40,284 nt of DNA from Canicola haemoglobinophilus (lineage in GTDB: Bacteria; Pseudomonadota; Gammaproteobacteria; Enterobacterales; Pasteurellaceae). Position 1 is the first letter of the stretch, and each line of letters starts with the position of its first letter. Below are positions 34,302-40,284 of the stretch, piece after piece. The notes under the pieces were generated by a model. It had not been told where the DNA came from. It did no database searches and saw nothing but the letters and a program-made list of their open reading frames with translations. Position numbers and translations under genes: made by a program. The stretch spans positions 1 to 40,284 of the forward strand of contig NZ_MUXZ01000032.1 in assembly GCF_002015075.1 (NCBI RefSeq), given 5' to 3'.

Positions 34302-34943
34302 ATGCTAAATAACTTAAAAAACCAATATAAAGAAAATCGAGATCAGTACCATGATAACTTCCGCTTAAGAATACACCGCTCTTTAAGTTGGTTGAGTAAA
34401 GCTGAAGCGGAAGAAGATTTGGATATGAAATTTATTTCCTTGTGGATTGCGTTTAATGCTGCCTATGCGAGAGAAATTGACAATGCAACGGATCGTGCTA
34501 TCGGCAATGAATTTTTAATACGTATTTGTTCTTTTGATAAAGAACAACAGATTTATGACTTAGTCTGGAAAAAATTCTCAAGCTCAATTCGTTTGTTATT
34601 AAATAATCAATTTGTTTTTCAACCTTTTTGGGATTTTCATAACGATAAAATTACACAAAAAGAATATCAACTTGCTGAAATTCGTGAGCGAGAAAAAATT
34701 CTTTCAGCCTTAGAAAATCAAAAAACAGCACAGATTTTAGGTGTGATGTTTAGCCGTTTATATACGTTACGCAATCAAATTGTACATGGCGGTTCTACTT
34801 ACCAAAGCTCTGTAAATCGTAGTCAGCTCAAAGATGGCTGTGCAATTTTATCTTTTGTTATCCCTGCTATGCTAAAAATCATGTTAGATAATCATGCTAA
34901 AATTGATTGGGGAAAACCTTTCTATCCCGTCATTCAAGATTAA
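34302..34943 (+). CDS. HEPN-domain protein (ApeA-like), candidate RNase
   Basis: A 213-aa helical protein without signal or membrane segments. The HEPN signature Rx4H is present (RNQIVHGG, Arg157-His162), preceded by a long helix ending in MFSRLYTL. The N-terminal part has RSLSWLSKAEAE and FISLWIAFNAAYA, the combination typical of ApeA-like HEPN proteins, many of which are abortive-infection RNases. AAGGAAAAACC precedes the ATG. It ends directly in a strong bidirectional terminator. The 61-aa gene upstream could be its partner. Fold call fairly sure from the motif; enzymatic activity not shown. Confidence 0.68.
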   Translation: MLNNLKNQYKENRDQYHDNFRLRIHRSLSWLSKAEAEEDLDMKFISLWIAFNAAYAREIDNATDRAIGNEFLIRICSFDKEQQIYDLVWKKFSSSIRLLLNNQFVFQPFWDFHNDKITQKEYQLAEIREREKILSALENQKTAQILGVMFSRLYTLRNQIVHGGSTYQSSVNRSQLKDGCAILSFVIPAMLKIMLDNHAKIDWGKPFYPVIQD

Positions 34944-34974
34944 AACAAGCCGCATCAAAAGTGCGGCTTGTTTT
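34942..34974. terminator. Bidirectional terminator between HEPN gene and FtsZ-like gene 1
   Basis: AAAACAAGCCGCA (34942-34954) and TGCGGCTTGTTTT (34962-34974) form a 13-bp stem with a 7-nt loop, serving the convergent genes on both sides. Confidence 0.9.
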
Positions 34975-34978
34975 ACGA

Positions 34979-35677
34979 TTATTTTCCAGCTAATACATCA
35001 ACTAAAAAGACATTTTCAACTTGCTCAACGTCAAGGCCTGTGCCTACAACAATATTTTGTGCATTTGATGCGGTTTCTCCAATTTTTTCGGTAATTAACG
35101 CAAATTGCTCTAATGTTAGTGAGGTATCTGTGGTAAGAACAATTAATAGGTTTGTTGCTTCGGCTAAGTTTTGTTCATGTTTGCTAACAAACTTATCTAG
35201 TTCTATTTCAAGATTATTTACATTTAGTTCAGCTGAGTATAAATGACTAATACGTTGTTCTAAGCAATTTATGGCATCTTTTTTACCAATATTAATTAAA
35301 CCGGAATTAATAAAAATAGATGAAATGGCTTGATAGAATTTAGGTAATTGCTCGGCTTGAAGATGAATTATGCCATTCACAGTTGCTTGATAATTATCCG
35401 TATTGATATTGTCATTTAAGGTCACAACATATAAATGCTCTGCGCTTTGTTTGAAATCCTTTACAAGTTCCAAATCTAATGATGAATTGAGTATCAAAAA
35501 TGCTACTTGAGCCTTTGTTTGAGTTGTTCTTTCTACAAATGCATCATGAGATAACATTTCCATTTTAGAAAAATGGTCATCGTCCATTAACATTGCATCT
35601 GTATCAGCATTTTCTTCATGCTCAAGGACTAAAAATTGATAAGGTTGAGAGAAATCATATTTAAGTTCATTGCTCAT
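34979..35677 (-). CDS. FtsZ C-terminal-domain-like protein 1, no GTP-binding domain
   Basis: A 232-aa soluble acidic protein. From about residue 100 it follows the FtsZ plan: IIHLQAEQLPKFYQAISS (like the FtsZ strand and helix before the core helix), SGLINIGKKDAINCLE (like PGLINVDFADVRTVM), an Ala/Leu helix, then NLLIVLTTDTSLTLEQFALI (like VLVNITGGxDLSLxEV) and NIVVGTGLD (like IIxGxxxD), ending in a last strand. The tubulin nucleotide loop GGGTGTG is absent, and residues 1-100 keep at most part of the Rossmann half. Paralogous to the gene at 35817. AGGAG precedes the ATG. The shared palindrome motif lies upstream. A division-protein decoy is a hypothesis only. Confidence 0.55.
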   Translation of the reverse strand: MSNELKYDFSQPYQFLVLEHEENADTDAMLMDDDHFSKMEMLSHDAFVERTTQTKAQVAFLILNSSLDLELVKDFKQSAEHLYVVTLNDNINTDNYQATVNGIIHLQAEQLPKFYQAISSIFINSGLINIGKKDAINCLEQRISHLYSAELNVNNLEIELDKFVSKHEQNLAEATNLLIVLTTDTSLTLEQFALITEKIGETASNAQNIVVGTGLDVEQVENVFLVDVLAGK

Positions 35678-35717
35678 AACTTAGCTCCTAAGTTGTTTGG
35701 TTAATTAATTGTTTTGC

Positions 35718-35769
35718 ATTATAAAATAAATTATCCAATCATCTGCGACAGGTTGTGTCGGGTAGAAAA
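35718..35769 (-). promoter_or_regulatory. Shared-motif promoter of FtsZ-like gene 1
   Basis: On the minus strand TTTTC (35769-35765), 4 nt, the perfect inverted repeat CGACA-CAACC-TGTCG (35760-35746), 22 nt, then TATAAT (35723-35718), 40 bp before the ATG. Spacing and sequence match the sites at 24977 and 36533. The palindrome takes the place of a -35. Confidence 0.65.
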
Positions 35770-35816
35770 ATTTTATGCTAGGGCATATCCTTTCTAAAAG
35801 TGCGGTCAGTTTTCAG

Positions 35817-36494
35817 CTATTTTCCAATAAAAATACTGAGCGAAAATAAATCATTATTTTCTGTTTCATTTATTTCTAGCCCTGTTGCCATGTTGACAAT
35901 AGTATTGGGGGCATACTGCTGGATTTCTTCGCCTATCATTACAAACTGCTCTAATTTTAAGGCTAAGCCTGTTGTTATAACCGCTAGAATACTTTTTGCA
36001 TTAAATAAGTTTTGTTTGTTCATATCCAGGAACTTGTGCAAGCTGCTTTCTAAATTACCTTCATTTAATTTGTAGGTATATAGCTTGCTAATCTGTCCCT
36101 CTAAGCATCGCCTAAAGTCCATAAGATCAATTTGGATAATGCCGTAATTAATACAAATAGATGAAATGGCTTGATAAAAATCTGGCAGTTGTTCTTCTTG
36201 AAGATCTATCACACCATCCGCTGCATGTTGATATTTGTAAGGATTAATCATGTCATTTATGGTTATTACATAAAAGGATTCTGACATAGGCCTAAAGTGA
36301 GCAACCCATTCAACATCAAGTGGGGTATTCATAATAAAAAAGGTAATCGCTGGTTTTATTTGAGCGCTTATTGAAACAAACTCCGCATAAGAAAGTATCT
36401 CCATTTTGGAGAGTTTATTACTTGAAGTTTTATCTTTGGTTAAAATGACAAACTGATAAGGTAGCATAAGGTTATTTTCAAGTATGGTATTCAT
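35817..36494 (-). CDS. FtsZ C-terminal-domain-like protein 2, no GTP-binding domain
   Basis: A 225-aa paralogue of the preceding protein, with shared SKMEIL/SKMEML, LPDFYQAISSICIN and overall plan. The FtsZ resemblance is stronger here: GVIDLQEEQLPDFYQAI, YGIIQIDLMDFRRCLEG (compare FtsZ GLINVDFADVRTVM), then ILAVITTGLALKLEQFVMIG and NMATGLEI. Again there is no GGGTGTG loop and no room for a full GTPase domain. A single uptake core (35798) lies in the gap towards gene 1. Upstream is the same palindrome promoter, so each gene has its own copy rather than forming an operon. Function unknown. Confidence 0.55.
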   Translation of the reverse strand: MNTILENNLMLPYQFVILTKDKTSSNKLSKMEILSYAEFVSISAQIKPAITFFIMNTPLDVEWVAHFRPMSESFYVITINDMINPYKYQHAADGVIDLQEEQLPDFYQAISSICINYGIIQIDLMDFRRCLEGQISKLYTYKLNEGNLESSLHKFLDMNKQNLFNAKSILAVITTGLALKLEQFVMIGEEIQQYAPNTIVNMATGLEINETENNDLFSLSIFIGK

Positions 36495-36532
36495 TGAGCA
36501 TTCCCCTGATTATAAATGATGAGCTATTTAAC

Positions 36533-36584
36533 ACTATACAATAAAGTATAAAATTTTTAGCGACAGGATATGTCGTATAGAAAA
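36533..36584 (-). promoter_or_regulatory. Shared-motif promoter of FtsZ-like gene 2
   Basis: On the minus strand TTTTC (36584-36580), 4 nt, the inverted repeat CGACA-TATCC-TGTCG (36575-36561), 22 nt, then TATAGT (36538-36533), 38 bp before the ATG. Same architecture as at 35718. Confidence 0.65.
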
Positions 36585-36936
36585 TATCTCTTATTACCGT
36601 CTTTCTCTAAAAACAACTTTAAAACATTTTTTTTACAATAATTAAACACCTTGATTTAAAACAAACTTTATTCACTTTCTTAGCAAAAATCTTCTTTAAA
36701 TACTTCTTTTTCATTTGGAGTATAGAGTAGAATACGCACGGATCATTTATTTCATTTTAATCATTTCTCGGAATATTCATTTTATAAAGAGGTTGGTTTT
36801 TCCACAAAATCCATAAAACCATTATTTTGGTCGATATATAAAACTAACCGCACTTCTCCCCTTTTCTCTTTGTTGATCTCATCAGCAAAGAAACAAAACT
36901 TAAAATTGTTAATTTAAATTAAATAAGGAGTCACTT
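36585..36936. other. Non-coding leader region of the alcohol dehydrogenase gene
   Basis: I see no ORF. It holds an uptake core (ACCGCACTT at 36847) and a 9-bp hairpin, CTTTGTTGA-TCTCA-TCAGCAAAG (36868-36890, one G-T pair), about 46 bp before the adh start. The long AT-rich leader and hairpin may serve regulation of adh. Confidence 0.45.
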
Positions 36937-37995
36937 ATGAAAGGTTTCGCAATGATTGAAATTGGTAAAACAGGTTGGATTGAAAAAGAACGTCCAGTTT
37001 GTGGTCCATTAGATGCTATCGTTCGTCCTTTGGCTTTATCACCTTGTACATCAGATATTCATACCGTTTGGGCTGGTGCATTAGGTGAAAGACACAATAT
37101 GATCTTAGGCCATGAAGGCTGTGGCGTGGTCGAAGAAGTTGGTTCATTAGTTAAAGATTTCAAACCTGGTGATCGTGTTATGGTTGCGGCAATTACGCCT
37201 GACTGGGGCTCAGTTGAAGCACAAGGCGGTTATGCAATGCACTCAGGCGGTATGCTTTCTGGTTGGAAATTCTCCAACTTTAAAGACGGCGTATTTGGCG
37301 AATTTTTCCATGTAAATGAGGCAGATGCCAATCTTGCTCATTTACCAGATTCCATTAGCCCACAAGAGGCTTGTATGCTTTCTGATATGGTGCCAACAGG
37401 TTTCCATGGCGTTGAATTAGCTGATGTTCAATTTGGCGATACAGTATTAGTGGTAGGTATCGGTCCTGTTGGTTTAATGTCTGTTGCTGGCGCAAACTTA
37501 CGCGGTGCATCTCGCATTATCTGTGTTGGCACACGCAAAAAATGCCAAGAAGTTGCTCGTGGCTATGGTGCAACTGATTTTATTAGCTATAAAGATGGCC
37601 CTATTGATGAGCAAGTACTGAAACTCACTAACGGCAAAGGCGTAGATAAAGCCATTGTTGCTGGTGGTGAAGTAGATACCTTTGAACCTGTGATTAAATG
37701 CTTAAAACCAGGTGGTAAAATTGGTAATGTGAACTACTTAGGCGAAGGTATGTATGTGAATATTCCTCGTGTTGAATGGGGCGTAGGTATGGGTCACAAA
37801 CAAATCAATGGTGGTTTAATGCCGGGAGGTCGCCGCCGCTTAGAAAAATTAGCGAGCTTAATTGAATGCGGTAAACTAGACGTGAAACCATTATTAACTC
37901 ATGTATTCCATGGTTTTAAACATGTAGAAGATGCTGTGATGTTAATGAAAGACAAACCAGCGGATCTCATTAAACCTGTGGTCATTCTTGATTAA
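36937..37995 (+). CDS. Zinc-dependent NADP(H) secondary alcohol dehydrogenase
   Basis: A 352-aa medium-chain dehydrogenase that closely resembles the thermophile/clostridial secondary alcohol dehydrogenases (MKGFAMIEIGKTGWIEKERP, SPCTSDIHTVW, GERHNMILGHEG, DWGSVEAQGGYAMHSGGML, FGEFFHVNEAD). Catalytic zinc ligands Cys37, His59 and Asp150 are in place. The NADP-binding site is VVGIGPVGLMSVAGA followed by VGTRKK, where GTR replaces the GSR of the family and keeps the phosphate-binding Arg. It should reduce ketones or oxidise secondary alcohols. AAGGAG precedes the ATG. It has its own terminator and a long leader, so it is a single-gene unit. Close kinship to Firmicutes enzymes suggests old transfer. 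Confidence 0.93.
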   Translation: MKGFAMIEIGKTGWIEKERPVCGPLDAIVRPLALSPCTSDIHTVWAGALGERHNMILGHEGCGVVEEVGSLVKDFKPGDRVMVAAITPDWGSVEAQGGYAMHSGGMLSGWKFSNFKDGVFGEFFHVNEADANLAHLPDSISPQEACMLSDMVPTGFHGVELADVQFGDTVLVVGIGPVGLMSVAGANLRGASRIICVGTRKKCQEVARGYGATDFISYKDGPIDEQVLKLTNGKGVDKAIVAGGEVDTFEPVIKCLKPGGKIGNVNYLGEGMYVNIPRVEWGVGMGHKQINGGLMPGGRRRLEKLASLIECGKLDVKPLLTHVFHGFKHVEDAVMLMKDKPADLIKPVVILD

Positions 37996-38004
37996 TTTAT
38001 GTAT

Positions 38005-38031
38005 AAGGCTGGATATTTCCAGCCTTTCTTT
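38005..38031 (+). terminator. Terminator of the alcohol dehydrogenase gene
   Basis: AAGGCTGG (38005-38012) and CCAGCCTT (38019-38026) with a 6-nt loop, followed by TCTTTTT. It shows that the next gene starts at 38056 and not within this hairpin. Confidence 0.9.
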
Positions 38032-38055
38032 TTCCATTTTATTTTCGGGTCACTT

Positions 38056-38982
38056 ATGAAAATTATTCTTGTATCAGGCTTTCTTGGCTCAGGCAAAACC
38101 AGTTTTATTCAAGAAATGATAAAAAAAACGGGAAAGCGTTTTGCTATTGTAGAAAATGAATTTGGTACTTTAGGTTTTGACGGCGAGCTGCTTAAAAATC
38201 AAAATGAAGATCTCAAAGTATGGGAGCTGACTGAAGGCTGTATTTGTTGTTCATTAGGCTTGGATTTTACTTATTCTATTCTCACTATTGCCAATTCAAT
38301 TAACCCCGATTACTTAATTATTGAACCAAGTGGCGTAGCATGGCCAAGTAAAATTATCCGCCAGTTAGAAAAAATTACTTACGAACAAATTCAATTTGCA
38401 CCGCCAATTACGATTGTAGATGCAAAACATTTCCGTGAAAGTAAACAAAAATTTGCCGATTATTTTCGAGATCAGCTTGCTGTTGCTGGCACAGTGGTAC
38501 TCAGTAAATCGGAAAACTTAGATACAGAAGATTTTTTATCCATTCAACAAGAACTTAACCTCAATGCACAAGTGCTTTTCCCAACAGAACATTACCAAAA
38601 TTGGCAGACAGACACTTGGCTTAGCTTGCTTGAACGTGAAGTCAAAGTGGATGCCAAAAGTGATGAAAAACAAGTTTTCCTTTCATTCAAGCCTATTGCG
38701 GAAAAGCAAAAATCGGAATTAGAAAATATAGCCATTGAGCAGATAAATCTCGCCAGCATAGAACAACTGAGCCATAGTCTATTACTTCTTACTACTGGAC
38801 TTTGCGGTAAAATCGCCAGAGTAAAAGGCTACTGCCAAATTCAGCAGCAATGGGTTAAGTTTGATTTAGTGGATAATGAATATGCCATAACAGGCTGTGA
38901 GCCTATGCAAAATCAAGGGGTTGTTGTGATTGGTATGGATTTGAAACCAGCGTTAATTCAAAACTTATTTAATATTCGCTAA
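38056..38982 (+). CDS. CobW/COG0523-family GTP-binding metallochaperone-like protein
   Basis: A 308-aa protein of the G3E GTPase family. It has Walker A (SGFLGSGKTS, residues 7-16), FAIVENEFGTLGFDGEL, the metal-binding CxCC motif (EGCICCSLG), switch II/Walker B region (LIIEPSGVAWP) and a degenerate specificity loop (VLSKSENL in place of NKxD). The C-terminal CobW domain is short (about 215-308). The frame could be extended to 37999, but that runs through the adh terminator, and the ATG at 38056 is preceded by GGGT. Such proteins deliver zinc, cobalt or nickel. Placement after a zinc enzyme is suggestive, but the terminator means no shared transcript. Metal and client unknown. Confidence 0.88.
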   Translation: MKIILVSGFLGSGKTSFIQEMIKKTGKRFAIVENEFGTLGFDGELLKNQNEDLKVWELTEGCICCSLGLDFTYSILTIANSINPDYLIIEPSGVAWPSKIIRQLEKITYEQIQFAPPITIVDAKHFRESKQKFADYFRDQLAVAGTVVLSKSENLDTEDFLSIQQELNLNAQVLFPTEHYQNWQTDTWLSLLEREVKVDAKSDEKQVFLSFKPIAEKQKSELENIAIEQINLASIEQLSHSLLLLTTGLCGKIARVKGYCQIQQQWVKFDLVDNEYAITGCEPMQNQGVVVIGMDLKPALIQNLFNIR

Positions 38983-38984
38983 TG

Positions 38985-39043
38985 ACTATTCATAAGAAAA
39001 TACTAAAGCACCCGTGTAGTGTGGGCACTGGCGCTATCGGGGG
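38985..39043 (+). repeat. Diverged repeat, copy 1
   Basis: It starts ACTATTCATAAGAAAAT, then CTAAAGCACCCGTGTAGTG and GCGCTATCGGGGG. It matches copy 2 (39688-39740) along its whole length apart from substitutions and a 5-nt gap, and its second half matches the inverted copy 3 (39542-39575). Confidence 0.75.
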
Positions 39044-39083
39044 TACTATCGAGGTTATTTCATATATAAAAGTAGCAACTTTA

Positions 39084-39365
39084 TTAAGGCATATCTAATT
39101 TATCTAATAATTCATTTTTCATTTTAGAATAAATACTCTCAAATTCTCTTTCTTTTTCTCGACAACCATCATGATATAAATCCCAATCAAAACTTTTTAA
39201 GCATTCGGGTATAAGACTAATCCGTTTGCCATTAAGATATTGAGTAATGCTCCATTCATTTATATTACATTCATCATAAATAAAGAAATTATCTAATTTC
39301 TCTAATATAGGGGTTAAATCACTATCTCTTCTTATCAGTACATAAATAGTATTAAGATCCAACAA
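39084..39365 (-). CDS. Small acidic protein, candidate immunity protein
   Basis: A 93-aa soluble protein, rich in Asp/Glu/Lys, with no signal peptide. Sequence features: LNTIYVLIRRDSDLTPILEKL, then FFIYDECNINEWSITQYLNG, ending in a charged helix. I do not recognise the family. Base composition is much more AT-rich than the core genes. It lies downstream of a fragment resembling a toxin-gene junction (39469-39582) and is flanked by two direct repeats, the usual setting of orphan immunity genes behind polymorphic toxins. The immunity role is inferred from context only. It could also be an unrelated small gene. Confidence 0.5.
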   Translation of the reverse strand: MLDLNTIYVLIRRDSDLTPILEKLDNFFIYDECNINEWSITQYLNGKRISLIPECLKSFDWDLYHDGCREKEREFESIYSKMKNELLDKLDMP

Positions 39366-39468
39366 AATATCTATTCCAAAACAAAGATATTTCTTATTTT
39401 CTTTTATACTAGATGTGTTTTTTTGGAAACTAAAATCATTATTAATTATCCTTTTGCTTTTTATTTAA

Positions 39469-39582
39469 CTATTGCATTTTTATTTTAAAATTATCAACTT
39501 CACCTTTTATTTTAAAGTCTCTAGTTTCATAATCAATTTTTCCCCCAGATGGCGCTCGTGTCCACACCACACGAGAGCCTTG
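39469..39582 (-). pseudogene. Fragment resembling a polymorphic-toxin junction (37 aa)
   Basis: An open stretch between two stops, without a usual start: SRVVWTRAPSGGKIDYETRD, then FKIKGEVDNFKIKMQ and TAG at 39469. The first half reads like the linker/entry region of secreted polymorphic toxins (xRVWxxAPSGGxIDYET), my impression from memory. Its DNA corresponds to repeat copy 3. It is too short to be a working gene; it is best seen as the remnant left after exchange of a toxin C-terminus, followed on the same strand by the candidate immunity gene at 39084. Confidence 0.4.
39542..39575 (-). repeat. Diverged repeat, copy 3 (inverted)
   Basis: The minus strand reads CTCGTGTGGTGTGGACACGA then GCGCCATCTGGGGG, matching copies 1 and 2 in inverse orientation. 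CTCGTGT and ACACGAG form a 7-bp hairpin. In copy 2 the corresponding bases CCCGTGT and ACATGGG also pair (with a G-T), so the stem is kept while its sequence changes. Confidence 0.65.
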
Positions 39583-39809
39583 CTATATCTAATTAGTGAA
39601 AGAAGCTCGTCATAGATAAGAGCTATTTTTGTAGCGTATTTCTAAACACATCTAAAAATAACATTTTGTAAAAATTGAATAAAGTAAACTATTCATAAGA
39701 AAATCCTAAAGAACCCGTGTGGACATGGGCGCTATCGGGGTTTTGTGATTAAGTATATCAAGTGCGGTGGGTTTCATATTAATTTTTCTATAACACATCA
39801 TTTCATCAT
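39583..39809. other. AT-rich stretch without a gene
   Basis: Apart from repeat copy 2 and one uptake core (AAGTGCGGT near 39759) I see nothing coding here in either strand. Confidence 0.4.
39688..39740 (+). repeat. Diverged repeat, copy 2
   Basis: ACTATTCATAAGAAAATCCT then AAAGAACCCGTGTGGACATG and GGCGCTATCGGGG. A direct repeat of copy 1 about 700 bp away; the two enclose the candidate immunity gene and the toxin-like fragment. Confidence 0.75.
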
Positions 39810-39837
39810 AAAAGCCCAACAATAATATTGGGCTTTT
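39810..39837. terminator. Bidirectional terminator
   Basis: AAAAGCCCAA (39810-39819) and TTGGGCTTTT (39828-39837) form a 10-bp stem with an 8-nt loop. It stands just after the end of the 39853-39978 fragment on the minus strand. Confidence 0.85.
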
Positions 39838-39852
39838 ATAGTTTACAAAACA

Positions 39853-39978
39853 CTAATCTTTTTCTCTCTTTTTTTCTCTATAACGCTCATTAATGATTTT
39901 ATAGGTGAGTTTTTCTTTTAGTCTTTTTTCTTTATCATATTTTGAACCTTTTCCGTATTCAAAGTAGATAACATCACA
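39853..39978 (-). pseudogene. C-terminal remnant of a basic protein (41 aa), possibly a toxin tail
   Basis: Open between two stops with no start codon: DVIYFEYGKGSKYDKEKRLK, then EKLTYKIINERYREKKREKD and TAG, followed by a good terminator. The very Lys/Arg-rich end and the conserved-looking IYFEYGKG segment suggest the end of a nuclease-like toxin domain whose upstream part is lost. Family not recognised. It supports the view that this end of the window is an array of toxin remnants on the minus strand. Confidence 0.35.
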
Positions 39979-40028
39979 TTAATATCCATCACTTTTCAAC
40001 TTTGGTGATGTTGAATTGTCATCACTAG

Positions 40029-40259
40029 TTATAATTTACTCCTATATACAAAATATAATGTCACAAAAAACAGGATTGTTAGAAAAACAACAGATTTTAT
40101 ATATACAACATCTAAAATAAAGTCATTTATAATGTCAATCTTGAATATATTTTGAGAAAACTCAATATTATTAATGACAGAAAAAATAACAAACATAAAA
40201 AAAAGAGAAAAAAAAGCAGAAAAAAAACTATAAACTAATAAAATAATCTTACTTTTCAT
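40029..40259 (-). CDS. Small two-helix membrane protein
   Basis: A 76-aa protein from the ATG at 40259 (GAGG lies upstream; an in-frame start at 40280 is possible). It has two hydrophobic segments, IILLVYSFFSAFFSLFFMFV near the N-terminus and SVVFLTILFFVTLYFVY near the C-terminus, joined by a short polar loop. No family recognised. Small membrane proteins of this kind can be immunity proteins to pore-forming toxins, and its place upstream of toxin-like fragments on the same strand would fit. The upstream region lies outside the window. Confidence 0.5.
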   Translation of the reverse strand: MKSKIILLVYSFFSAFFSLFFMFVIFSVINNIEFSQNIFKIDIINDFILDVVYIKSVVFLTILFFVTLYFVYRSKL

Positions 40260-40284
40260 TTTTTTCTGACCTCGTCCCAAATTC

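Noticed and set aside
34979..36494. Calling these two genes full FtsZ or tubulin homologues
   Set aside because: No GGGTGTG nucleotide-binding loop and too short; only the C-terminal half resembles FtsZ.
37999..38055. Longer N-terminus of the CobW-family gene
   Set aside because: It runs through the alcohol dehydrogenase terminator and adds hydrophobic residues not seen in the family.
38985..39740. CRISPR or insertion-sequence ends
   Set aside because: Only three diverged copies with irregular spacing, one inverted, and no transposase or cas gene between them.

Overview
The window comes from a Pasteurellaceae chromosome, most likely Haemophilus or a close relative such as Aggregatibacter. 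The strongest sign is the many copies of the DNA-uptake core AAGTGCGGT / ACCGCACTT, often paired as hairpins between genes. Gene order agrees: dgkA-relA-rlmD-recO, srmB/trmN6, plsY/folB and thiMDE plus an MFS gene all sit as I remember them from H. influenzae. The sequence is AT-rich. I found no rRNA, tRNA, CRISPR array or insertion sequence.

Layout. 1-4558 (-) is the N-terminal part of a trimeric autotransporter adhesin. It runs off the left edge and carries two frameshifts. 4938-9602 (-) is the tight block recO>rlmD>relA>dgkA. 9698-17893 (+) is a thiamine-salvage region with two nearly identical TPP riboswitches. The first leads thiZ-thiX; the second leads tenA-thiY-thiM-thiD-thiE and an MFS transporter. 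A leucine-rich-repeat gene and a decayed ORF lie between the two transcripts. 17981-18701 (-) is a HigBA-type toxin-antitoxin pair. 18852-24854 is housekeeping: rsmE, srmB, trmN6, plsY, folB, yigB, xerC and an XRE regulator.

24977-36584 is the accessory island and the most interesting part. A WYL-domain regulator is followed by four consecutive dynamin-like GTPase genes; the first has one frameshift, and the third ends in a membrane anchor. Then come a zinc-ribbon mini-protein, a GNAT toxin with an apparently chimeric antitoxin, a 61-aa protein and a HEPN-like protein. Last are two tandem paralogues that I read as the C-terminal half of FtsZ without its GTP-binding half. The WYL gene and both FtsZ-like genes share one promoter architecture: TTTTC-N4-CGACA-YAWCC-TGTCG (diverged to TGACA at the WYL gene), then 22 nt, then a -10-like hexamer. 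This suggests that the GTPase operon and the FtsZ-like genes form one regulon, plausibly a defence or cell-division-targeting system.

36937-38982 (+) holds a zinc secondary-alcohol dehydrogenase and a CobW-family GTPase. 38983-40284 is a very AT-rich graveyard with short diverged repeats, a candidate immunity-type ORF, two fragments resembling pieces of polymorphic-toxin genes and a small membrane protein.

All readings are by eye. No database search was run, so family names below the housekeeping level are inferences from motifs.
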